From positions 853,356 to 917,355 of the forward strand of contig NZ_MLQS01000001.1 in the NCBI RefSeq assembly GCF_001866055.1: a DNA stretch of 64,000 nucleotides, in the 5' to 3' direction. This DNA comes from Anaerobacillus alkalidiazotrophicus. Lineage in GTDB: Bacteria; Bacillota; Bacilli; Bacillales_H; Anaerobacillaceae. The notes below the pieces were generated by a model that was not told the DNA's origin, ran no database searches, and saw only the letters and a program-made list of their open reading frames with translations. Every line of letters starts with the position of its first letter. Within the stretch, counting starts at the first letter, position 1. A program made the position numbers and the translations under genes. This document shows positions 50,863 to 63,751 of this stretch, in pieces.

Positions 50863-50885
50863 AAGACCACTGACAACCAGTGGCC
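50863..50885 (-). terminator. Terminator or attenuator of rpmH
   Basis: GACCACTG/CAGTGGCC stem touching the rpmH stop codon, followed on the minus strand by TTTTTT. It may reduce read-through into rnpA. 50627-50862 shows nothing else. Confidence 0.75.
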
Positions 50886-51022
50886 TATGCAGACAATACT
50901 TTTCTTCCTTTACGACGACGACGAGCTAAAACTTTACGGCCATTCGCAGTACTCATTCGCGCACGGAAACCGTGTACTTTTTTACGCTTACGATTATTTG
51001 GTTGGAAAGTTGGTTTTCCCAT
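50885..51022 (-). CDS. rpmH: 50S ribosomal protein L34
   Basis: A 45-aa very basic protein, [20 protein letters not shown] at the start and [14 protein letters not shown] at the end, the L34 signature. It has one residue more at the N-terminus than the Bacillus subtilis form I recall. GGGAGGTG precedes the ATG. It marks the left edge of oriC. Confidence 0.97.
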   Translation of the reverse strand: MGKPTFQPNNRKRKKVHGFRARMSTANGRKVLARRRRKGRKVLSA

Positions 51023-51263
51023 TTATTACACCTCCCTCGAGGAATTACTCAGTATAAGACAGTCTTGTAAATTATAAGGACTATACCCCCTAATTGTCAA
51101 GTCCCCTTAAGATATAACACTACAATGTAAATTTTTCTATTTCCTAGATTGATTCTAATACTTCCAACCGATCTAACAAAAAATATCACTTAGATAATAT
51201 TCGACATAAACTATCACTCATTCAAAAACCATGAATTTATATTTACATTTCTACTTTTCAGTC

Positions 51264-51525
51264 TGTGGATATCTTTTATGACATTTTCTCCCCCTCTTCC
51301 CCACTTATCGACATAATTCACACAGCATCTTGTGTTGTGGAAAACTTTTAAACACAAGGGGTTGAGTATTGTGGATAAGTGTTTAAAAACCATTGCTTAC
51401 TAAGGTTTTTTTTGATATTATAGTTATGTTTTCACTCGTGGATAAAAAAACAAACCCTAAAGTTTTCCACAGCCTGTGCATAAAGTTGTGGACACTTTTC
51501 CGAAGGTGTTAATTGCTTGTCCACA
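51264..51525. other. oriC, DnaA-box cluster upstream of dnaA
   Basis: One perfect box lies at 51370-51378 (TGTGGATAA). Close matches lie at 51264, 51305, 51336, 51437, 51463, 51487 and 51517. They sit between rpmH and dnaA, the incA/incB part of a bipartite Bacillus origin. DnaA bound here also represses its own gene. Confidence 0.85.
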
Positions 51526-51617
51526 GCATTGTTTATATACTTGAATTCTACACTTTTCTACTATAATATATAAATTTCCACAATGGATGTTAATTAAATA
51601 ATTATTCATTCGCATTC

Positions 51618-51650
51618 ACTCGGGTTGTACGTTTGTTATACAAGCCGAGT
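51618..51650 (+). promoter_or_regulatory. Hairpin in the dnaA leader
   Basis: ACTCGG.TTGTA and TACAA.CCGAGT form an 11-bp stem with one mismatch, about 50 bases before the dnaA start. No clear T-run, so not a standard terminator. Confidence 0.5.
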
Positions 51651-51702
51651 TTACTTGATTTGAAATTTGTTTTAATAATTTTTTAGGTAAGGAGGGAGCC
51701 TG

Positions 51703-53055
51703 TTGCAAAATATTAACGACTTATGGAAGAAAGCTTTAGAAGCTATGGAAGAAAAAGTGAGTAAACCTAGCTTCGATACTTGGTTAAAAGCAACCAAAGC
51801 CGAAATGATTCATAACGATACAATAACAATCACCGCTCCTAATGAATTTGCCAGAGACTGGTTAGAAAACCGTTATATTAATTTTATATCTGAAACGTTA
51901 CATGATATTACTGGAGCTGAATTAAAAGTTAAAATTGTTATACCTCAAAATATTGAAAATGATGATGATGAAATAGTTGAAAGTATAGCAAAAGTTCCAG
52001 ATAGTATCATGTCCAATAATGAAGAAATACCAAAAAATATGTTAAATCCGAAGTATACTTTTAATACTTTCGTTATTGGTGCGGGAAATCGTTTTGCCCA
52101 CGCAGCATCTTTAGCTGTTGCTGAAGCCCCGGCTAAAGCTTACAATCCTCTTTTTATTTACGGTGGAGTTGGTTTAGGAAAAACACATCTTATGCATGCA
52201 ATTGGGCATTATGTAATTGAGCACAACCCAAATGCTAAGGTTGTCTATTTATCTTCAGAAAAATTTACAAATGAGTTTATTAATTCAATACGTGATAACC
52301 GTGCAGTCAATTTTCGAAATAAATACCGAAATGTCGACGTTCTTTTGATAGATGATATTCAATTCCTTGCCGGAAAAGAACAAACACAAGAAGAATTTTT
52401 CCATACTTTTAATGCTTTACATGATGACAGTAAGCAAATTGTTATCTCTAGTGACCGACCACCAAAAGAAATTCCAACATTAGAAGATCGCTTACGGTCT
52501 CGGTTTGAATGGGGCTTAATTACAGATATTACACCACCAGATTTAGAAACTAGAATTGCTATTTTACGAAAAAAAGCAAAAGCAGAAAACCTAGATATTC
52601 CTAATGAAGTGATGCTATATATTGCAAATCAAATCGACACAAATATTAGAGAGTTAGAAGGAGCACTTATACGAGTCGTTGCTTATTCCTCCTTAATTAA
52701 TCAAGATATGAATGCCGATTTAGCTGCTGTAGCACTAAAAGACATCGTCCCTAATTCAAAACCAAAAGTAATAACAATTAGTGATATCCAGCGTGTAGTT
52801 GGTGAGCATTATAATATTAAGTTAGATGATTTCAAAGCGAAAAAAAGAACGAAAAATGTTGCATTCCCAAGGCAGATCGCTATGTATTTATCTCGAGAGA
52901 TGACAGAATTCTCACTACCTAAGATCGGAAGTGAATTTGGTGGACGAGATCATACAACCGTAATCCATGCACATGAGAAAATCTCAAAGATGTTGGGCAC
53001 TGATCATGAATTACAAAAACAACTTGAAGAAATTAAGGAACAATTAAAAATTTAG
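51703..53055 (+). CDS. dnaA: Chromosomal replication initiator DnaA
   Basis: A 450-aa protein with domain I (about 1-80), AAA+ ATPase with Walker [14 protein letters not shown] and Walker [10 protein letters not shown], and DNA-binding domain IV with the DnaA signature [15 protein letters not shown]. It binds DnaA boxes and opens oriC. The start is TTG after AAGGAGG, a rare codon that may limit synthesis. Confidence 0.98.
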   Translation: MQNINDLWKKALEAMEEKVSKPSFDTWLKATKAEMIHNDTITITAPNEFARDWLENRYINFISETLHDITGAELKVKIVIPQNIENDDDEIVESIAKVPDSIMSNNEEIPKNMLNPKYTFNTFVIGAGNRFAHAASLAVAEAPAKAYNPLFIYGGVGLGKTHLMHAIGHYVIEHNPNAKVVYLSSEKFTNEFINSIRDNRAVNFRNKYRNVDVLLIDDIQFLAGKEQTQEEFFHTFNALHDDSKQIVISSDRPPKEIPTLEDRLRSRFEWGLITDITPPDLETRIAILRKKAKAENLDIPNEVMLYIANQIDTNIRELEGALIRVVAYSSLINQDMNADLAAVALKDIVPNSKPKVITISDIQRVVGEHYNIKLDDFKAKKRTKNVAFPRQIAMYLSREMTEFSLPKIGSEFGGRDHTTVIHAHEKISKMLGTDHELQKQLEEIKEQLKI

Positions 53056-53077
53056 AACAAAAAGCTTCAGGGGATAT

Positions 53078-53230
53078 TGTTGATAACTAGCTTACGGTTT
53101 TGCACAAGTTATCAACATGTGTAAAACATCTAAATTTCGACAAAAATCAAGGTTATCCACAAATTCACAGGCCCTATTACTATTACTACTATTTTTTATT
53201 AATAAAAATAATATATATGTCTATAAAAAA
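53078..53230. other. oriC, unwinding region between dnaA and dnaN
   Basis: DnaA boxes TGTTGATAA (53078), TTATCAACA (53109) and TTATCCACA (53153) are followed by a short GC stretch. Then come TAC/TAT trinucleotides (53175-53192, the DnaA-trio pattern) and an AT-only tract to about 53220. This is the layout of the Bacillus unwinding element. Confidence 0.88.
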
Positions 53231-53299
53231 ATGACTTCGTTTTAATCTAAGAAAAGAAAACTGCACACATTAAAAGGGTGACATTCAGGAGGGTATATA

Positions 53300-54442
53300 A
53301 TGCATTTCGTCATTAACCGAGATTATTTTGTTCATAGTGTTCAGCATGTTTCAAAAGCAATCTCGTCAAGAACAACAATTCCGATCTTAACAGGGATAAA
53401 AATTGTTGCAGATCATGAAGGGGTAACATTAACAGGAAGTGATTCGGATATATCAATTGAATGTTTTATACCCATTGAAGAGGAAGAAAAACAATTAGTT
53501 GAAATTATTCAAGAGGGAAGCATTGTTCTTCAAGCAAAAGTATTCACTGAAATTGTAAAAAAACTGCCAAATGATAAAATTGAATTAGTCGTACAGGATC
53601 AATTTTCCACTACTTTACGATCTGGCTCATCGGTTTTTAATTTAAATGGACTTGATCCAGAAGAGTACCCTCGCTTACCACAGATTGAAGAGGAAAATAC
53701 TTTTCAAATACAAAATGACTTATTAAAAAATCTAATTAGACAAACTGTCTTTGCGGTGTCGACTGCAGAAACTCGACCGATCTTGACAGGTGTAAACTGG
53801 CAAGTTGAAGATGATCAATTAATCTGTACTGCAACAGATAGCCATCGCTTAGCTATGAGAAAGACGATAATTGAACCCGCTTCAAATGAATTAAACTTTC
53901 AAAATGTAGTTATACCGGGTAAAAGTTTGAACGAGCTAAGTAAGATCATTGAAGATAATAACGACCTCTTAACGATTATTGTTACGGAAAACCAAATTTT
54001 GTTTAAATTTAAAAATTTGTTGTTTTTCTCAAGATTGTTAGATGGAAATTACCCAGCTACCAAGAATATGATTCCTCAACAGTCTAAAACTGAGATCATT
54101 TTAGAGACGAAAGGTTTTCAACAAGCGATCGAAAGAGCCCTTCTATTATCAAGAGATGGGAAGAATAATGTTGTGAATTTTAAAACGTTAGAAGATGAGC
54201 AGATTGAAATTACTTCCGTAACCCCTGAAATTGGAAGGGTTACTGAAAAGGTAAATACTAAACAATTAAGCGGCGAGGAACTAAGAATATCATTTAATGG
54301 AAAAAATATTATTGATGCGTTAAAGATTGTGGATAGTAGTGAAATTAAAATATCTTTTACCGGAGCAATGAGTCCGTTTTTAGTAAAACCAGTTGATAAT
54401 GAAAATTCCTTACATCTATTTTCACCAGTACGAACTTATTAG
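53300..54442 (+). CDS. dnaN: DNA polymerase III beta sliding clamp
   Basis: A 380-aa protein with three clamp domains, beginning MHFVINRDYFVHSVQHVSKA. It forms the dimeric ring tethering polymerase and other partners to DNA. AGGAGGG precedes ATG. Confidence 0.98.
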   Translation: MHFVINRDYFVHSVQHVSKAISSRTTIPILTGIKIVADHEGVTLTGSDSDISIECFIPIEEEEKQLVEIIQEGSIVLQAKVFTEIVKKLPNDKIELVVQDQFSTTLRSGSSVFNLNGLDPEEYPRLPQIEEENTFQIQNDLLKNLIRQTVFAVSTAETRPILTGVNWQVEDDQLICTATDSHRLAMRKTIIEPASNELNFQNVVIPGKSLNELSKIIEDNNDLLTIIVTENQILFKFKNLLFFSRLLDGNYPATKNMIPQQSKTEIILETKGFQQAIERALLLSRDGKNNVVNFKTLEDEQIEITSVTPEIGRVTEKVNTKQLSGEELRISFNGKNIIDALKIVDSSEIKISFTGAMSPFLVKPVDNENSLHLFSPVRTY

Positions 54443-54448
54443 AAAAAG

Positions 54449-54487
54449 TGCTACCCATTGTTCATCATCAACAGGGTAGCATTTTTT
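54449..54487 (+). terminator. Terminator of dnaA-dnaN
   Basis: TGCTACCC/GGGTAGCA stem with inner TGTT/AACA pairs, then TTTTTT. Confidence 0.88.
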
Positions 54488-54711
54488 ACGATGGTCTTTT
54501 TTACACTAGTTTGAATTGTGTTCACGCGGTGAGTTTAGTACAATATAAGTTAGGGGATAAATTTTTAAATTGATAAGAGTTAAGTTTTTCGACTATAAAC
54601 TCATTACTTTTCCAATTTGATTTTTATTATAATTTTCGTTATTTCCAAAGATACTAAATTTAAGAAAAAGTATTAGTGTTTTTCCTATAAAATGGAAAGA
54701 GGGTGGTTTAT

Positions 54712-54930
54712 TTGGAAACAAACGTTTATATATCGTCAGAATTTATCACATTAGGACAAATGTTAAAAGAAACAGGTATTATTGATACTGGTGGCATGGC
54801 TAAGTGGTTTTTAAGTGAGCATGAAGTATTTTTAAATAACGAGCTTGAAAACAGAAGAGGGAAAAAACTTTACAATGATGACATCATTACGATTCCAACT
54901 CACGGTACTTTTCGAATTGTTTCATCCTAA
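54712..54930 (+). CDS. yaaA: S4-domain RNA-binding protein YaaA
   Basis: A 72-aa protein with an S4-type RNA-binding fold: ITLGQMLKETGIIDTGGMAK and RRGKKLYNDD. Possible role in ribosome assembly in relatives. TTG 54712 fits AGAGGGTGG; the GTG at 54703 lies inside that site. Confidence 0.93.
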   Translation: METNVYISSEFITLGQMLKETGIIDTGGMAKWFLSEHEVFLNNELENRRGKKLYNDDIITIPTHGTFRIVSS

Positions 54931-54945
54931 AGCGAGGGAAATTCT

Positions 54946-56061
54946 TTGCATATAAATGAATTAACGTTAACTAATTACCGGAATTATCAAAAAGAGCAAA
55001 TTAATTTTGAAAATAATGTAAATGTCATACTAGGTGAAAATGCTCAAGGTAAAACAAATATTATGGAATCGATTTATGTTCTTGGTTTAGCGAAATCGCA
55101 CCGCACTTCACGAGATAAAGAACTTATCTATTGGGACTCAGAATATGCTAAAATAGAAGGTAGAATAGTCAAACGTACTGGCCCTTTATCGTTAGAAGTT
55201 ATTATTTCCAATAAAGGGAAAAAAGTAAAATTAAATAGTTTAGAACAACGAAAGTTAAGTGAATATATTGGTTCACTTAATATTGTTATGTTTGCACCTG
55301 AGGATTTAAATCTCGTAAAAGGAAGTCCTCAGGTGCGGCGTCGTTTTATAGATATGGAAATAGGACAAATAAACCCTGTATATTTATATAATTTAGGATT
55401 ATATCTGAAAATACTTCAACAAAGAAATCATTTGTTAAAAGAATTGCAAAGAAAAAAATCAGATAATGGATTACTAGATATTTTAACTGAGCAACTAATT
55501 CAAAGTGCGTCTAAAGTTGTTAAAAAGCGCTTTGAATTTCTTGGCATGCTAGAAAAGTGGGCAAAACCTATTCACCAAGATATAAGCAGAAATTTAGAAA
55601 ACCTAGTTATTCAATATAAACCGTCAATAAAGGTATCAGAAACGGCAGAATTGTCGAAAATAGAAGAGGTATTAGAAGAACAATTTGCCAAGGTGAAAGA
55701 TAAAGAAATTGAACGAGGGATTTCGTTAATCGGACCACATCGAGACGATATTGCCTTTTTTGTTAATGATAGAGATGTTCAAACGTACGGATCGCAAGGA
55801 CAACAGCGTACAACGGCTCTTTCTGTAAAAATGGCAGAATTAGAATTAATCTATGAAAAAATTGATGAATATCCAATTTTGTTACTAGACGATGTACTTT
55901 CAGAATTAGACGATTATCGTCAATCGCACTTATTGAACACTATTCAAGGTAAGGTACAAACCTTTGTTACAACAACTAGTGTGGATGGGATTGACCATCA
56001 AACATTAAAAGAAGCTTCGACATATATAGTACAAAAAGGAAACATCGAAAAGATGAAATGA
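54946..56061 (+). CDS. recF: DNA replication and repair protein RecF
   Basis: A 371-aa SMC-like ATPase with Walker [14 protein letters not shown], signature region [10 protein letters not shown] and Walker [12 protein letters not shown]. It loads RecA at gaps. TTG start 15 bases after yaaA. Confidence 0.96.
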   Translation: MHINELTLTNYRNYQKEQINFENNVNVILGENAQGKTNIMESIYVLGLAKSHRTSRDKELIYWDSEYAKIEGRIVKRTGPLSLEVIISNKGKKVKLNSLEQRKLSEYIGSLNIVMFAPEDLNLVKGSPQVRRRFIDMEIGQINPVYLYNLGLYLKILQQRNHLLKELQRKKSDNGLLDILTEQLIQSASKVVKKRFEFLGMLEKWAKPIHQDISRNLENLVIQYKPSIKVSETAELSKIEEVLEEQFAKVKDKEIERGISLIGPHRDDIAFFVNDRDVQTYGSQGQQRTTALSVKMAELELIYEKIDEYPILLLDDVLSELDDYRQSHLLNTIQGKVQTFVTTTSVDGIDHQTLKEASTYIVQKGNIEKMK

Positions 56062-56070
56062 GGTGGTTAG

Positions 56071-56328
56071 GTGTTTATTCATTTAGGTGGAGAAACTGTT
56101 ATTCGCTCTAAGGATGTTATTGCAATTTTAGATCGTCAAGTTAAAGAAACATCGGAAACTACTGAAGAATTTTTAAGTAATTGTATTGAGGCTGAGCAAG
56201 TGGAAGAAATACTAAAGGATATGACTAAGTCTATTGTAATTACAACCGATAAAATCTATCTTTCCCCTATTTCGTCTACGACCTTAAAACGAAGAGCGCT
56301 TTTTGTTTCAGATATTGAAGAAGTTTAA
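56071..56328 (+). CDS. remB: Extracellular matrix regulator RemB (YaaB)
   Basis: An 85-aa protein beginning MFIHLGGETVIRSKDVIAI, the RemB/YaaB (DUF370-like) pattern. In Bacillus subtilis it is needed for matrix gene expression. GTG start, nine bases after recF. Confidence 0.92.
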   Translation: MFIHLGGETVIRSKDVIAILDRQVKETSETTEEFLSNCIEAEQVEEILKDMTKSIVITTDKIYLSPISSTTLKRRALFVSDIEEV

Positions 56329-56412
56329 AAATGTAGAATGTAAAAGAATTAGAGTTCTAGGGAGGTTTTTCTCTCAATTAATTTATTTGTTTTAGTCTAC
56401 ATTCAAATTTAG

Positions 56413-58347
<1,935 letters not shown>

Positions 58348-58390
58348 TACTAATTTAGAATGTAAGAGTTTTTGTTTGATTTTTTTCAAG

Positions 58391-58673
58391 GTAAGAAAGT
58401 ATACAATTTCTAACTTAGAAACTGTCTAGCGCAAGCAGCCTACGAGCTCGGTCACTTCAGTCCTTTTCGGAAGCCGAAGAGCGACTTCTGCCAAAGGCCG
58501 CCCTAGTTGAAGCTACTACTTGGATTACTTCGAAGCGGCTTTGCTCCTGCGGTTACTCGTCGCACGGAAAACAATTGCTCCTGCGGTTACTCGTCGCACG
58601 GAAAACAATTGCTCTTGAGCAAACGGAGTGGCATAGGAGCAGCTGCTCGTGACCAAGGCGCTTGGGCTTTTCT
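58391..58673 (-). repeat. Dispersed repeat family A copy between gyrB and gyrA, with internal 34-bp tandem
   Basis: Reverse-oriented copy: CAAGGTAAGAAAGTATA, then AAACTGTCTAGC, CTACGAGCTCGGTCACTTCA, and at the far end GTGACCAAGGCGCTTGGGCT. A 34-bp unit starting TTGCTCCTGCGG repeats exactly at 58541-58574 and 58575-58608 and starts a third time. It fills most of the 479-base gyrB-gyrA gap. The plus-strand frame across it is not a gene. Confidence 0.9.
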
Positions 58674-58826
58674 AATGTATAAAATGGACAACTACTTTTA
58701 TGTTTTCAAAGATTGTTTTATTCCATCCAATGAGACACTATCTTTGTTATTTATGATTATATTTTAACAACCACATAAATGTAATGTGGTACTTCGTTGG
58801 ATAAAGGGAATTGGAGGTAAGACTCG

Positions 58827-61322
58827 ATGTCAGATCAACCTAGAGTAAAAGAAATAAATATTAGTCAGGAAATGAAAACGTCGTTCATGGATTATGCAAT
58901 GAGTGTAATCGTAAGTCGTGCTTTACCTGATGTAAGAGATGGTTTAAAACCAGTACACAGAAGGATTTTATATGCGATGAACGATTTAGGTATGACATCC
59001 GATAAAGCGTATAAAAAATCAGCTCGTATCGTTGGTGAAGTTATTGGTAAGTATCATCCGCACGGTGACTCTGCAGTTTATGAAACGATGGTTAGGATGG
59101 CACAAGACTTTAGTTACCGCTATATGTTGATTGATGGTCATGGTAACTTTGGATCGATTGATGGTGATGCAGCCGCTGCAATGCGTTACACAGAAGCGAG
59201 AATGTCAAAGATTTCAATGGAAATGATACGTGACATTAATAAAGACACGATTGATTATCAAGATAATTACGACGGCTCAGAACGTGAACCAATCGTACTA
59301 CCCGCACGCTTCCCTAACCTTTTAGTTAATGGTGCATCAGGGATCGCAGTCGGAATGGCAACAAATATTCCGCCGCATCAGTTAGGTGAAGTCATTGATG
59401 GGGTGCTTGCAGTTAGTTATAATCCAGAAATAACATTACCAGAATTAATGGAAGTTATTCCTGGTCCGGATTTCCCAACTGGTGCCGAAATTGTTGGTAT
59501 TTCTGGTATTCGACGTGCTTATCAAACTGGTAGGGGTTCAATCGTATTGAGAGCAAAGGCGTCTATTGAAGAGATGAGTGGCGGCAAGCAAAGAATTATT
59601 GTCTCTGAGATACCTTACCAAGTAAACAAAGCAAAACTTATTGAAAAAATTGCGGAGTTAGTTCGTGAAAAGAAAATTGACGGTATTACTGATTTACGTG
59701 ACGAAAGTGACCGTAATGGTATGCGAATTGTTATTGAGTTACGTCGAGATGCCAATGCTAATGTTCTACTAAATAACTTGTATAAGCAAACTGCCATGCA
59801 GACAAGCTTCGGTATTAATTTACTAGCACTTGTAGACGGACAACCGAAAGTTTTAAACTTAAAAGAATGTTTAGAGCATTATTTAGAACATCAAAAGGTT
59901 GTTATTCGACGTCGTACAGCCTTTGAATTAAGGAAAGCGGAAGCAAGAGCTCATATTCTCGAAGGCTTACGGATTGCCCTTGATCATCTTGATGAAGTGA
60001 TTGCGTTAATCCGTAGCTCTCAAACAACTGATATTGCAAGAGCTGGCTTAATGGAACAGTTTTCTTTAAGTTATGAGCAAGCGCAAGCGATTTTAGACAT
60101 GCGTCTGCAACGTCTTACTGGTTTAGAGAGAGATAAAATTGAAAATGAATATGCAGAACTAGTTAAGAGGATTGCTGAATTAAAAGCAATTTTAGCGGAT
60201 GAAGAAAAAGTACTAGAAATCATTCGTGAAGAACTGAATGAAATCAAAGATAGGTTTAATGACGAGAGAAAAACGATCATTTCTATTGATGAAGATAGTT
60301 TTGAAGATGAGGATTTAATTCCAAGATCAAATATCGTTATTACTCTTACTCACAATGGGTACATTAAGAGATTACCGATTACGACATACCGTAGTCAAAA
60401 GCGTGGTGGGCGTGGTATTCAGGGGATGGGAACAAATGATGATGATTTTGTAGAACACTTATTTACAACTAATACACACCACACGATATTATTTTTCACG
60501 AATAAAGGTAAAGTGTACCGACTAAAAGGTTATGAAATACCAGAGTTAGGTAGGACTGCTAAGGGTATTCCGATTATTAACTTATTACAAATTGAACAAG
60601 GTGAATACATTAGTACGGTTATACCAATTGAAGAATTTAACGAGAATTACTTATTCTTCATGACTAAACATGGTATAACAAAACGTACAGAGCTAGCTTC
60701 ATTTGCTAACATACGTAAAGGTGGACTTTTTGCGATTAATCTGCGTGATGAAGATGAATTACATGGTGTTCGCTTAACTGATGGTAATAAGGAGATTATT
60801 ATTGGTACTAAAAAAGGAATGTCAATACGTTTCCACGAAGAAGATGTTCGCTTAATGGGTAGAACTGCTGGTGGTGTTAAAGGGATTTCTTTACCGGAAG
60901 ATGACCAAGTAGTAGGAATGGATATAATTGAAAAAGGGTATGACGTATTGACAGTTACCGAAAAAGGGTATGGAAAGAAAACACCAGAAGAAGATTACCG
61001 TATCCAGAACCGTGGTGGTAAAGGAATTAGAACTTGTAATATTACCGAAAAAAATGGTAATGTAGTTTCATTGCGTGTCGTATCTGATGATAATGATTTA
61101 ATGATCATTACTGTAAGTGGGGTTATCATTCGTCTACATGTTGAAGATATTTCAAGAACAGGTAGAAATACGCAAGGTGTTCGGTTGATTCGAGTTGGCG
61201 AAGGTGAAGGTGTAGCAACCGTTGCTAAAGTTGACATCGATGAAGAATCTATGGAAACCGAAATGCTAGAAGAGGAAAATACAGAAGTAGAAAATACTGA
61301 GGTAGAAAATAGTGAAGATTAA
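58827..61322 (+). CDS. gyrA: DNA gyrase subunit A
   Basis: An 831-aa subunit. The catalytic tyrosine is in [11 protein letters not shown]. The quinolone-resistance region reads [17 protein letters not shown] (Ser and Glu retained, the susceptible type). The C-terminal beta-pinwheel has a GyrA-box QKRGGRG, so it should supercoil rather than only decatenate. The acidic tail (about 810-831) is repetitive ([12 protein letters not shown]). Confidence 0.98.
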   Translation: MSDQPRVKEINISQEMKTSFMDYAMSVIVSRALPDVRDGLKPVHRRILYAMNDLGMTSDKAYKKSARIVGEVIGKYHPHGDSAVYETMVRMAQDFSYRYMLIDGHGNFGSIDGDAAAAMRYTEARMSKISMEMIRDINKDTIDYQDNYDGSEREPIVLPARFPNLLVNGASGIAVGMATNIPPHQLGEVIDGVLAVSYNPEITLPELMEVIPGPDFPTGAEIVGISGIRRAYQTGRGSIVLRAKASIEEMSGGKQRIIVSEIPYQVNKAKLIEKIAELVREKKIDGITDLRDESDRNGMRIVIELRRDANANVLLNNLYKQTAMQTSFGINLLALVDGQPKVLNLKECLEHYLEHQKVVIRRRTAFELRKAEARAHILEGLRIALDHLDEVIALIRSSQTTDIARAGLMEQFSLSYEQAQAILDMRLQRLTGLERDKIENEYAELVKRIAELKAILADEEKVLEIIREELNEIKDRFNDERKTIISIDEDSFEDEDLIPRSNIVITLTHNGYIKRLPITTYRSQKRGGRGIQGMGTNDDDFVEHLFTTNTHHTILFFTNKGKVYRLKGYEIPELGRTAKGIPIINLLQIEQGEYISTVIPIEEFNENYLFFMTKHGITKRTELASFANIRKGGLFAINLRDEDELHGVRLTDGNKEIIIGTKKGMSIRFHEEDVRLMGRTAGGVKGISLPEDDQVVGMDIIEKGYDVLTVTEKGYGKKTPEEDYRIQNRGGKGIRTCNITEKNGNVVSLRVVSDDNDLMIITVSGVIIRLHVEDISRTGRNTQGVRLIRVGEGEGVATVAKVDIDEESMETEMLEEENTEVENTEVENSED

Positions 61323-61340
61323 GCTATAACCATAGACTTT

Positions 61341-61380
61341 AAAGACTTACCTACGCAAGTTGTGAGGTAAGTCTTTTTTT
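61341..61380 (+). terminator. Terminator of gyrA
   Basis: A 12-bp stem, AAAGACTTACCT/AGGTAAGTCTTT, and a long T-run. Confidence 0.93.
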
Positions 61381-61382
61381 TA

Positions 61383-61786
61383 CAAGGTAAAGTATAATAA
61401 TTTCGGAGTTGGAGGATGTCTAGCACAAGTAGCCTACGAGCTCAGTCACTTCAGTCAAGAAACTAACTTCAATTACCTCTTGAAATTCTTCGTTGATTAG
61501 CTTCATGCAGCTTTGCTCCTACGGTTACTCGTCGCACAAAACACTGCTTCGAGGAAGCTTACTACGAAGCAGCTTTGCTCTTGAGCAAACGGAGTGGCAC
61601 ATGAGCAGCTGATCGTGAGGCGCTTTATTACAAGGTAAGAGAGTATAAAGTTTCCAACTTAGCAACTGTCTAGCTTCAGCGCCTACGAGCTCGGTCACTT
61701 CAGTCCTTTTCGGAAGCCAAAGAGCGGCTTCCGAAAAGGACTGAAGTGCCTATCGCTCGTGACCAAGGCGCTTGCGCTTTTCTTAA
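61383..61786 (-). repeat. Dispersed repeat family A, two copies head to tail
   Basis: Copy one (61383-61628) and copy two (61630-61786) each start with ACAAGGTAA.A.AGTATA and end with the CAAGGCGCTT-type terminus (shortened in copy one). Copy two contains a perfect 23-bp inverted repeat (61696-61718 with 61726-61748, 7-base loop). They fill the gyrA to HD-GYP gap; 61787-61902 otherwise shows only leader sequence. Confidence 0.9.
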
Positions 61787-61902
61787 TAACACTAACAGGT
61801 GGTATAAAAATTTTTTCTTAATAGAGTAGTAGTGAAACTATTTATTATTCGCTATAATATAAAAATATAGGAAAAATTTATCAGTTTCTGGAGGAAGTGT
61901 AA

Positions 61903-62985
61903 ATGAAGGTCAAACCAAATCAGTTGGAGTTAGGTTGCATACTATCCAAAGATGTACTTACAATATCGGATGGAGTACTAATGCGTAAAAAAACAGTATT
62001 AACAGAGGAGTATATTCATGTTTTAAAGGCATTTTTAGTCGATGCGGTAGAAGTTGAAGCTACACTTGTTAACGGTCAACCTTTTACACCTAAAGAAGTT
62101 ATCGAGCCTGAAATTGAAGAAACTAAGAAAAGTAGTAATAAATCATTTATCGATCTCTATTTAGAAGCTGTTCAAACCTATACTGATATGTTTAAGAGTT
62201 GGCAAGCTGGAAGTAAAGTCGATATTTTAGGTATTCGTCAGATTCTTCTACCTCTACTAGATAAATTAGGAGAACAACCGAACGAGTTAATATCATTACA
62301 CCACTACGCAGCGAAAGAAGCCTATATTTTTCATCATGCAGTTACTCTAGGGTTACTTTCCGCGTATCTAGGGAAAAAATTAAATTATTCAAAGGCAGAG
62401 CAAATACAACTAGGTATTGCTGGTATGATGTCTGATAGTGGTATGGCTAAAATACCGTACCGTATATTAGAGAAGAAAGGTCCCTTGACTGCATTAGAAT
62501 ATGATGAAATAAAAAAACATCCATTGTATAGTTACCAGATGATTAAAGATGTACCTGGAATAACTGAAGCTGTCTTAGTTGGTATTCTTCAACATCATGA
62601 ACGCGAAGATAGTACAGGTTATCCTATGAAACTCCCATCTACCAAACTTCATAAATTTAGTAGAATAATAGCTGTTATAGATATTTTCCATGCAATGACT
62701 TCAGAGAGGCCTTATAAAGCAAAACAATCACCATACCGAGTTATCGAATTAATTATTAAAGATAACTTCGGAAAGTATGACCTTAATGTTGTAAGGGTGT
62801 TATGTAATTTAATAGCAAATTTTATCATTGGAGATAAGGTAAGGTTAAATAACAATGATATAGCTGAAGTTATTTTTATTGAACCACATGCTCCAACTCG
62901 CCCTATGGTTAAAGTTGAAGACACAGGTGAAATTATTAAACTAGCGAACAGAAGTGATTTGTACCTCGAAGAAGTAATTGTATGA
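61903..62985 (+). CDS. HD-GYP-like domain protein with altered catalytic motifs
   Basis: A 360-aa protein with the HD-GYP layout at about 125-300. The HD pair is replaced: the position normally reading LLHDIGK is MMSDSGMAK. HHEREDSTGYP keeps HHE and GYP but has S for the usual G. The first histidine region HHAVTLGLLSAY is present. Loss of a metal ligand suggests weak or no c-di-GMP hydrolysis; a binding or scaffold role is possible. GGAGGAAG precedes the ATG. Similar genes sit between gyrA and rrn in other Bacilli. Confidence 0.85.
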   Translation: MKVKPNQLELGCILSKDVLTISDGVLMRKKTVLTEEYIHVLKAFLVDAVEVEATLVNGQPFTPKEVIEPEIEETKKSSNKSFIDLYLEAVQTYTDMFKSWQAGSKVDILGIRQILLPLLDKLGEQPNELISLHHYAAKEAYIFHHAVTLGLLSAYLGKKLNYSKAEQIQLGIAGMMSDSGMAKIPYRILEKKGPLTALEYDEIKKHPLYSYQMIKDVPGITEAVLVGILQHHEREDSTGYPMKLPSTKLHKFSRIIAVIDIFHAMTSERPYKAKQSPYRVIELIIKDNFGKYDLNVVRVLCNLIANFIIGDKVRLNNNDIAEVIFIEPHAPTRPMVKVEDTGEIIKLANRSDLYLEEVIV

Positions 62986-63132
62986 TAAATAATTTCAATC
63001 CTAGATTATTATAAGTTTAAGTTCGAGCAAAAAAGTTATTGCATTACAACTTCTATTGTGATAAAGTATTCTTTATGTCCAACCGACAAATAAATAATTA
63101 AGTTTAAATTGAAAATTTAAATTTAATTATTG

Positions 63133-63161
63133 TTGACTAAGTTGATTGTAAGTGATATATT
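63133..63161 (+). promoter_or_regulatory. rrn promoter P1
   Basis: TTGACT (63133-63138), 17 bases, TATATT (63156-63161). Confidence 0.8.
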
Positions 63162-63205
63162 ATTAAAGTCGCTTCTTGATAAGTTAACAAAAAACAAAAA
63201 AGTTG

Positions 63206-63234
63206 TTGACAAAATGTTTTGTTAGTGGTAAGAT
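63206..63234 (+). promoter_or_regulatory. rrn promoter P2
   Basis: TTGACA (63206-63211), 17 bases, TAAGAT (63229-63234), with an A-rich UP-like stretch upstream. It lies 73 bases after P1, the tandem rRNA arrangement. Confidence 0.88.
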
Positions 63235-63278
63235 TAAGATCTTGTCTCAAGGCAAGGTTAAACAAGACGTTAGAAATT

Positions 63279-63292
63279 GTTCTTTGAAAACT
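63279..63292 (+). promoter_or_regulatory. rrn leader boxA antitermination site
   Basis: TGTTCTTTGAAAAC between P2 and 16S matches boxA of Bacillus rRNA leaders, where Nus factors bind. Confidence 0.75.
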
Positions 63293-63369
63293 GAACACAC
63301 AGCCAAGCGAATTATAGAGATAGTAAATATCTCGTCAATGAATTTAAATTTTGAGCTTTATCAAACACT

Positions 63370-63751
<382 letters not shown>

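Noticed and set aside
58541..58614. CRISPR array
   Set aside because: The 34-bp units are directly adjacent with no spacers and lie in a dispersed repeat.
58507..58767. Open frame (86 aa) between gyrB and gyrA
   Set aside because: The same repeat-derived frame, including the 34-bp tandem; not a gene.
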